Source: Iris pallida
Taxonomy: Eukaryota > Streptophyta > Magnoliopsida > Asparagales > Iridaceae
Direction of reading: 5' to 3'
DNA length: 64,000 nucleotides
Assembly: GCA_029216955.1 (NCBI GenBank)
Contig: JANAVB010003999.1
Span: forward strand, 4,740,572-4,804,571
The notes beneath the pieces were generated by a model. That model saw only the letters and a program-made list of their open reading frames with translations. It ran no database searches and was not told where the DNA came from. Position numbers and translations under genes: made by a program. Shown here piece by piece: positions 57,253 through 64,000 of this stretch (within the stretch, counting starts at the first letter, position 1; every line of letters starts with the position of its first letter).

Positions 57253-57445
57253 CATACCGTATCGCTAGGATACAAATGTACCCAAACCGGTCATATTCTT
57301 TACCTATTCATATCACTGTACTGTACTATTTCAAAATTGTTCATTTTCAAACTGTTTAAAAATGCATGTTATAAATTGTCATTTTAATTGTTAAAATTTG
57401 CATGAATTGTACTTTGCTCCCTCCTGACTGGAGACAACATTTTAG

Positions 57446-57546
57446 GTATTACTGAGGATCTGGAGATGATGATCAATAGCTATTTTGATCCTGACTTGTA
57501 CCCGGCGGTACTCCCAGCTGATGATGATGTTGTGGCGTCTCCATAG
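57446..57546 (+). other. Conserved LTR-borne 3' exon encoding a short acidic peptide (RE6)
   Basis: TCCTGACTGG (branch-like CTGAC) and ACATTTTAG precede a 101-nt open exon: ITEDLEMMINSYFDP, then DLYPAVLPADDDVV, and a TAG stop. Same length, acceptor and stop position as in RE2. In the core SY[YF]DP[DE]LYP.VLP.DD most nucleotide differences from RE2 fall at third codon positions. The matching upstream exon is not identified. Splicing from the GTGACC after 55722 would not keep the leader ATG frame. Confidence 0.5.
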
Positions 57547-57775
57547 ATGCTACATTAGTTGAGAGTTTAGTTGTTTCTTTATTTCCAGTTTATGAACCTT
57601 GTATTGAAAGACAAGTTTTTATTATCGTAAATTAAATGTTGTGGCAACTTTTAAATTCAAACTTGTTGTTGATTTACCTGCAATATGGATTACAGCTTAC
57701 TGCCGCCGTCTCATCAACGGTGCAGGCTGGGCATGATCCGATTCGACCCAAGTATTTGGGGACCGGGTCGTGACA

Positions 57776-57955
57776 TGTTTTTAGTGGTGGCCCATGCAGG
57801 TCAACTAAATCAACAATTTAGGAAAACTAGAAACAATTAGGAACACTAGAACATCAAAATTGCCACAACATAGGACCGATTTATATATGATAAATATTTT
57901 TATTATAGACTGGTAGGTTACCTTGCTTATGCTTGCATCCTAAACCTTCCAGAGA
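57776..57955 (+). other. RE6 primer-binding-like site and leader
   Basis: TGTTTTTAGTGGTGGCCCAT then GCAGGTC, identical to RE2 over the core and shared with RE3. The gag ATG follows at 57956. Confidence 0.5.
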
Positions 57956-58660
57956 ATGAACACTGACAAAACCAACTCTGCTGGCAATGTGGTATCATCT
58001 CCGGATCGAATCCCGCCTCTTCAGTCAAGTCAGAGCTTTTCACCCAACCAGCTGATTGATCATCTTCACCAATCATCCAGTGAAGTTTTCCCCACACTGG
58101 CAAATCCTACCTCTCCTCTAACTGGGTTACTTTTCTTTGAGGAAGAACCCACTCATGTTGCTTCACCAGTACCAGAGAACACCTCTCAGATGGTTGCTTT
58201 ATTTCAAGAAATCCTAGAGTATCAGAAGATTCAAGCTGAACAGATGGATATCTCGAGAGAAGTCATGAAGAATATCAACGACGCAACCTTAGCCATTTTA
58301 AACCAAGTTGGAGCGGAACCTCGTCCTAGGAGGGATACCCATGAGAATAGAAGATATTTGGGCCCTGTCCGACAACCATATTGCAAGAAGCTTTTGGCTT
58401 GTGCCTACTGTAAGAGACCTGGTCACCAAGCCAACATTTGTCGCAAGAGATTAAGGCAATGTTTGGTGTGTGGATCTGCTGAACATCAAGTTAAGGACTG
58501 CCTCTTATCTTATCATCGTATCGGAGCGTCTATTATGCCACAACCTCAGGACTCTATCCAACAGACCGTAGGAAGGGATGAAGCAGAATCAAGGATCATA
58601 GAAGAGGAAGAAAATGGAGATGCCCAAGCAAGAACCAGAACCATGAAGAATAGTACTTAG
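57956..58660 (+). CDS. RE6 truncated gag with two zinc knuckles but no capsid domain
   Basis: An open frame of 234 residues. The N-terminus (AGNVVSSPDRIPP) matches the gag start of RE2. The middle (VALFQEILEYQKIQAEQMDI, REVMKNINDATLAILNQVG) matches the coiled segment before the capsid domain of RE2. The capsid block itself (KGTEGIV...WLDS in RE2 and RE5) is absent, and the frame goes directly to two CCHC knuckles (CAYCKRPGHQANIC, CLVCGSAEHQVKDC). An acidic C-terminus follows. It therefore looks like an internally deleted gag that kept its RNA-binding part in frame. Whether it is expressed is unknown. It could not assemble particles alone if the capsid domain is needed. Confidence 0.8.
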   Translation: MNTDKTNSAGNVVSSPDRIPPLQSSQSFSPNQLIDHLHQSSSEVFPTLANPTSPLTGLLFFEEEPTHVASPVPENTSQMVALFQEILEYQKIQAEQMDISREVMKNINDATLAILNQVGAEPRPRRDTHENRRYLGPVRQPYCKKLLACAYCKRPGHQANICRKRLRQCLVCGSAEHQVKDCLLSYHRIGASIMPQPQDSIQQTVGRDEAESRIIEEEENGDAQARTRTMKNST

Positions 58661-58849
58661 GACTGCTGAGAGGTATTATCTATTAAGAAGCTGTAACAAG
58701 ATGTCCCTAGATCAATTATGAGAGTTTTGTTGTAATTCTCTTATATGAATAAAAATCTTAGTTACATCTTCATGATAGAAGTTTTCCCTAATAGTTTCTG
58801 GATTACCCTATGCATAGAAATATTCCATTAACCTAGTACCTAGCTCTTT

Positions 58850-59640
58850 CCCTATGACTAAGTGATACTATAGAATCGACCTGAAGGAAGCCAAGGAAAT
58901 GAAGGATTAGATCAATGGACTAAAGGTGTTGGGTTTCATATAAGACGGAGCTTCACTCTAAGAAGCATCAGTCTTGTTTGTATCCAAGAAGGATAAAACA
59001 ATATGGATGACTATCAGGGCACTGAAGAATTACTTTTTCTCGACTGATGATCTATCCAAGTTGAGTGAACTTAAGGGTTTTCGGAGATTAACTTAAGAAC
59101 TGACTACCATCAGATTAAGAAGGAGTACATTCTCAAGACGACATTCAACACCAAATACTGGTAGTTGAATTTTTGGATCATGTCTCTTGGAATGATGAAT
59201 ACTCATGTTGTGTTCATGAATCTCATGAACAGAGTCTTTTTATGAGTAATTGAATCAATTTGTTGTCTTTTCTTTAGATAACAAAAATCTGATATACTCA
59301 AGGACTGAAGAAGAACATGAAGAGCATCTGAGAAATTTCTAAGAACTTTGAAGAAGTTTTTGGTAAGCTATCAAGACATGAATTTTCTTAGACAATGTGG
59401 TTTTTGCCATAATGTCACAAGAGAAGAAAATTTGATAGACTCTAGATAGATAGCCGCTGTGGAGAAGTCGTATATCTAAGTTCAATGGTTTCTTGGACTT
59501 GATGGGATACTACTGGAATCTGTGTAGGAATTCGCCAAGATTGCTGAGTCAATGATGAAGCTGACTCGAAAGAATGAAGAGTTTGTCTGGACGCATTTAA
59601 GAAGCTGTAGAAGAGGCTTACCACTGCACCAATCCTTGCG
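58850..59640 (+). pseudogene. RE6 decayed reverse transcriptase
   Basis: Short recognisable pieces interrupted by many stops and shifts: DLKEAKEMKD, VLFVSKKDKT...WMTIRALKNY (RT block around KKDGT), and FMNLMNRVF-like remains near 59215-59240. Compared with RE3 the order is right, but no segment longer than about 30 codons is clean. The catalytic YVDD-type site is not recognisable. Far more decayed than the RNase H that follows. Confidence 0.65.
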
Positions 59641-60291
59641 CTACCCGCAGGATCCGGTGGTTTCACAATATACAGTGACGCCTCAGGCAAAGGACTGGGT
59701 TGCGTTCTTCAACAACATGGGAAAGTGATTGCCTATGCATCTAGGCAACTACGGACTCATGAGAAGAACTATCCCACTCATGATCTGGAGCTGGCTGCAG
59801 TCATCTTTGCATTGAAGCTTTGGAAGCATTATCTCTATGGAGAGAGAGTGGAAATATACACAGATCACAAAAGTCTGAAGTATGTTTTCACTCAGAAGGA
59901 GTTAAACATGAGGCAAAGGAGATGGCTGGAGTTAATGAAGGACTTTGACATCGACTTGCAATATCACCCGGGTAAGGCTAATGTGGTCGCTGATGCACTT
60001 AGTCGATACCCAGTGGCGATGTTCTTAACCAAGGAGAGGCACCTGCTGGAGGACATCGAGAAGCTCGGACTGGAGATTGTATTGCCTGGACGGAAGGAAC
60101 TGGATGCTGATTCTGTGTTGATGAAGTTGCAAGTGAGCTCGTACCTAAGGGACAAGATTAAGGAGACGCAGTTTCAAGACAAGGCACTTGTAAACTTAGA
60201 GATCAAGTGTTGGCAGGAACATTTGGGAGTTTCTTTATTGCCAACGATGGAGCTTTTGAAGAATGGTACGAGGTTGTATACCTTCTGGTGA
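59640..60291 (+). pseudogene. RE6 RNase H segment, reading frame preserved
   Basis: From about 59640 the frame is clean: [19 protein letters not shown], then the open frame from 59725 with [40 protein letters not shown] and [15 protein letters not shown]. It ends at 60291. Nucleotide similarity to the RE2 RNase H (23900-24260, minus) is high (above 90% by eye), with mostly third-position changes. It has lost the RT in front and the integrase behind. Confidence 0.8.
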
Positions 60292-61340
60292 ACTAAGAAG
60301 CGCAGTATCCCACACACTCTAACCAGATGTATCGGGATGTGTGTACCATTAAATGGTGTTATGTAATGAAGAAGGACAAATTCCAAGAATGAGGTTAGGT
60401 ATTCTGTCAACATGTGGAAATTAGCAAGATTCCTGCAGACGCTGGATAATTTGGAGTAGAAGTAGAAACACATAAATGGACCTTGTGTTAGGATTACTTT
60501 GTTCCTAAGGAGGGAAGATCACCAATTGGATTTTGTGGACTGACTGACCAAGTCAGTTCATTATGAAGTTGCTTTATTCACGAAAGAGTTGGCGGCAATG
60601 TGCAAGAGACACATCTACCGGATTCATGAAGTTCCAACTGACAGACAATCAAAGAAGTCAATCTAGACGTTTGAAGACATGCTGAAGAATCTTGCCTCCT
60701 GGAATCTGGAGGATCTTGGAAAGATCAATTATCTTTGGTAGAGTTTTCTTACAATAAATACCCAGTTAGCATCAGTACAACATCATTGAAGTTTTGGATG
60801 TAGTTTTCGTACATAACTTGCATAGGACGATGAAGAAGAAAGAATACTGTTAGATCCAGAGAGAGTAACTGGCGCAGCAGAGGAAGTGAAGATGATCAGA
60901 GACAAGCTATGATAGACAGAAGCACTGGGCAGACAACAGTTGTCAACCACTGGAATTTGTAGAAGAAGGCAGTGTCAGAGAAACCAGTAACAAGCATAGT
61001 CAGAGGTGAGATGAAGATCAGGCAAAGTTGAATCATTATTCCTATTTCTTTCCATACTCATCTGTTTCATTTTCAAATTTGACATTATGCTTGTTAGCCT
61101 AGTTTTGCGAGCTATTCCTTTTTCAAGCTTGATCATGACATTATCTTATTGGAGGCCTCCATTAATATATTGTCTAATCAGAACCGGTGCAATGATGGTC
61201 TGATCAACCTCATACACTTTGGTTCGCTTTATATTTTATTTTGTCCCTAAATTGTCTCATCCATGATTACCTTTAAAAATTCTTATTGTTTGAACCTGAA
61301 CACCATACTCGTGTCTAATTGAATTGTGGGAATCCTGTCC
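60292..61340 (+). pseudogene. RE6 decayed integrase and spacer to the polypurine tract
   Basis: Fragments near 60310-60400 correspond to the zinc-binding region (a QMYRDVCTIKWCYVMKK-like reading). 60515-60560 resembles the LTKSVHYE block, and 60595-60640 the HIYRIHEVPT block. Stops and deletions are frequent, and the catalytic triad cannot be assembled. From about 60960 to 61340 nothing is recognisable. Confidence 0.6.
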
Positions 61341-61349
61341 TACCTGTCC

Positions 61350-61386
61350 TTAAATTTCGAGGACGAAATTTTTAAGGAGGGAAGGT
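61350..61386 (+). other. RE6 polypurine tract region
   Basis: AAATTTCGAGGACGAAATTT, then TTAAGGAGGGAAGGT, directly before the 3' LTR. Intact and nearly identical to that of RE2, although the pol genes upstream are ruined. Confidence 0.8.
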
Positions 61387-64000
61387 TGTGAAACCCGTAA
61401 TTTCTAATTTGCATTTTATTCTAATTTTCATTTGCTAAATAAAATTTTGTTAGATTAATGTTAACAATAATTTTTTTTATTATTATTATTTATTTTGAAA
61501 GATGTTAATAATTAATAATATTTAATAAAGTGAAATTATTTTCAAAAAAAATAAAATTATGGGATTTTAAATCAAACATCATATATAAAAAAAGAAAAAA
61601 AAAATGTATTGATTGGTCCAAAGTTTGGTCCAATTATCTTGTGAGTTTTATTTAACCCATTAGATTTTTAGTTGGATTTTTTCATAAGTTTTGTTTTGGA
61701 CCAATAAGCCAAACTTAGATTGAAGCCCATGAGAGAGCTTACCCATATATGAGTTTGATTGGGTTAAAAACCCAATAGTGTTGATGAGAACTCATTCTCA
61801 TTTCAAGAGTTCTGTTGAGGACTTTTCCTTTTCTCAACTGAAGAACAAAAGCTTCGGTTTGGATTTCATTGTTTGGCCGACCTTTTGGCTCTCGAAACTG
61901 CCGTCGACTGATCGGTTTCCCCACCGGCTGGAGTAAAGGCACGATGGCTCTCTACCTCCCTCTCCAGATGAGTAACTCCAATTTGTTTTCCTATATAAAC
62001 CCCATGTTATCCTTTCTTCCCCACACCATCCTTTCCCCAATTTCTGAGAAGAAAACCCACTCCGGCGAAGTTCCCGGCGAGATCCCGACCGGCGCCCCTT
62101 TCCCGGAGCACCACGGTGGCCGCCCCTCCCCGGCGACTTCTTCCGTGCTCGCCGGCAAACCCGCGCGGCCCGTCCCCGTTCACGCCGGCAAGTCCCCGCG
62201 TCCCCGGCGCTCCCGTCGTCGTCCCCTGGCTGGCGCCCGACCCCGGTGACCTGCTGTCCTGTTGGCGTTTCCCGTGACACTGTTCGTTTTCGATTCCGTC
62301 CTTTTCCGAGACTCTGTTGTTGGTATTTTCTGACCCAATTTAGTCTATGATGATGCTGGTCCACCCAATTCCAGCAGGAATTCGGGATTTTGACAACGTA
62401 ATTTTACGTTGCCATCTTTCGGAAATATGGATTTTCTGTTCTGTTATTTTGGGATTCTTGGACAGAATGGGTTCGGGAAGTTTTCGATATATTTCGAGAA
62501 ACTTTCTGAAGTATTCAGGTATCCGAGAATCTGCGGAATATATATATTGGGATGGTTCTGTTGGGTTTGTTTGAATGTTAGTTTTGTGGTATGTTAATTG
62601 GTTCTGTTAGTTTACAAGTTAGTATTTTGAGGATTTTTCTATGTTGGGATTTTGTTAGAAGATTTCCTTGAGTTTTCTTCTTGGAAGAACTCTGGGATTT
62701 GAGTTCTGTTTTGAGTTTTTGGTGGAATTAATAACTGGAAGAGTTTGGAAAAAAAAAAAATATTTTTACGGGAATATTTATAAATGGGAGTTTTTGAGTT
62801 ATTTTGCAGGTATCGGACGTGTTCCCAGTTTTTGGGTTATCCCGAAAACAGAGGGAATGCTGCCGAAATTTTTGGGAATTTATTAAATGATTTTCGAAAT
62901 GATTATTCGAGTTAAATATTATTTTATTTTGGGCGACGACCTTAACGGTCACTGGGTCCCAGCGAAATGCAAACGCACCGGTTCGACCGGACGTTGAGGC
63001 AGAGTAGTTAAAAATGAAATTTTGGACCAGAGTCTGAGACTTAAAATTCTCTTTTAATATTATTTTGGAAATTATTAATTTTGTTAAAATTGTAGTTATT
63101 AAATTTTGAGACTAACAACATTTCCGTCTTATTTCAATTTATGTAAATCAAGTTGTAAGGGGCATAAGCCAATTACTTTATTTGTGCTGGAAAAATGTAA
63201 TAATTAGGATTTTTATTTCTTTTCTGGATGTTGTAGTGTAATATAAATAGTAGATTATATATATTATCGATAAGTTATGATTTTCTCACTATTTAAATAA
63301 ATAATAATTTTTATGTACAAAATACAAGTTTTAACCAAATTAAATGATAATTACAAGTTTTCTGAAAATACCAGAATAAAAGAATGAAATTTCTAAATTC
63401 AAACTCTTAAATGCTTTGACGTTGTGTTAGTTAGCTAATCTATCAAAACTAACTAGGAAAGACAACTAGACATTTTATGTTTGTTTCTGAGACGAGTTTC
63501 CCGGAAATGTAGGAGTACAAGGAAGAGAGTAATTTACCGAATACCGAAGTGCAAAACCTTGACAACCGGAAGTTTAAGGCAAGTACATTTTATGTAGATT
63601 TTACAATTATTTTTCACAATTGTTTCATTGCAAGTTTAAACCACAATTATACACGAACTCCTTCGGGAGCATTGATCGTATTGTTGGGGACTGGGGGAAT
63701 AGTGTACTGGATATGACCAAATCCAAACTTAGGATAATGAATGTGTTAGCTTACCCCTCTCTCACACGGGGATAAGCCATACCGTATCGCTAGGATACAA
63801 ATGTACCCAAACCGGTCATATTCTTTACCTATTCATATCACTGTACTGTACTATTTCAAAATTGTTCATTTTCAAACTGTTTAAAAATGCATGTTATAAA
63901 TTGTCATTTTAATTGTTAAAATTTGCATGAATTGTACTTTGCTCCCTCCTGACTGGAGACAACATTTTAGGTATTACTGAGGATCTGGAGATGATGATCA
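61387..64000 (+). mobile_element. RE6 3' LTR (truncated by window end)
   Basis: Matches 54865-57475 base for base except for substitutions near 61946, 62150 and 62970, one inserted A near 61621 and a longer A-run near 62750. About 300 bp are missing at the right edge. The TATATAAA box is at 61992-61999. The conserved short exon starts at the very end of the window. Confidence 0.93.

Larger units (their letters stand above)
54865..57775 (+). mobile_element. RE6 5' LTR (2911 bp)
   Basis: RE6 is a plus-strand gypsy-type element starting TGTGAAACCCGTAATTTC. The LTR ends GGGTCGTGACA. The putative TSD is GAACC (54860-54864), with the right side outside the window. Promoter: TATATAAA at 55469-55476, followed by a CpG-rich leader to about 55730. 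It shares several blocks with the RE2 LTR (GGGTTATCCCGAAAA, GAGGGAATGCTGCCGAAA, TTTTGGGCGACGACC, CGGACGTTGAGGC, AGTCTGAGACT), so RE2 and RE6 belong to one divergent family. Only three substitutions and two length changes are seen against the 3' LTR. Frames 55311-55841 and 55346-55726 are GC-rich leader, not supported genes. Confidence 0.92.

Overview
This is nuclear DNA of a flowering plant. It holds a spliced plant gene, a cytosolic-type tRNA-Leu(AAG) gene, and dense plant-type transposons: chromodomain Ty3/gypsy, Ty1/copia, hAT, Mutator-like and PIF/Harbinger elements. I cannot resolve the species. There is one clear host protein gene, a Prp22/DHX8-type DEAH-box splicing helicase (DEAH5-like). 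Its two exons (1767-4861 and 15324-15717) are separated by a 10.46 kb GT-AG intron that has absorbed at least five DNA transposons, most with readable target-site duplications (TSDs).

Layout. 1-1393: the end of an LTR and a relic TIR-element end. 1394-1766: helicase promoter and 5' leader. 1767-15717: helicase. 17329-17408: intact tRNA-Leu(AAG). 17153-17723 plus 40500-41360 is one copy (A) of a local duplication. 44183-45129 is the second copy (B), whose tRNA has lost 11 bp of its anticodon arm. 17724-40494 is a three-level nest inside copy A: a solo LTR (RE1, TSD AGTTA) is split by a degenerate gypsy element (RE2, TSD TCAAT), whose 5' LTR is split by a nearly complete chromovirus-type gypsy element (RE3, TSD AAATG). 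41615-43449 is a TIR element carrying a broken piece of a plant methyltransferase-like gene, itself hit by a hAT MITE. From 45130 to the window end is a second nest: a copia element (RE4) interrupted by a gag-only LTR element (RE5), whose second LTR is interrupted by a gypsy element with a ruined pol region (RE6). RE4, RE5 and the 3' LTR of RE6 run off the right edge.

Order of events. Copy B preserves the empty site for RE1 and for a hAT MITE in copy A. So the duplication came first, then RE1, RE2 and RE3 in that order. On the right, RE4 preceded RE5, which preceded RE6. LTR divergence judged by eye agrees: about 3% for RE2, about 0.6% for RE3, about 1.6% over the visible part of RE5, and only three substitutions in about 2.6 kb for RE6.

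Main points for a second look. (1) RE2, RE5 and RE6 carry, inside their LTRs, a conserved 3' splice site followed by a roughly 101-nt exon that encodes a conserved short acidic C-terminus ending in a stop, with changes concentrated at third codon positions between RE2 and RE6. (2) RE6 looks newly inserted by its LTRs yet has a decayed RT and integrase, and RE5 has only gag, so both point to mobilisation in trans. (3) The LTRs of RE1 and RE3 carry, at the same relative place, arrays built from different short motifs. (4) All four gypsy-type families share the same unusual primer-binding-like sequence after the LTR.
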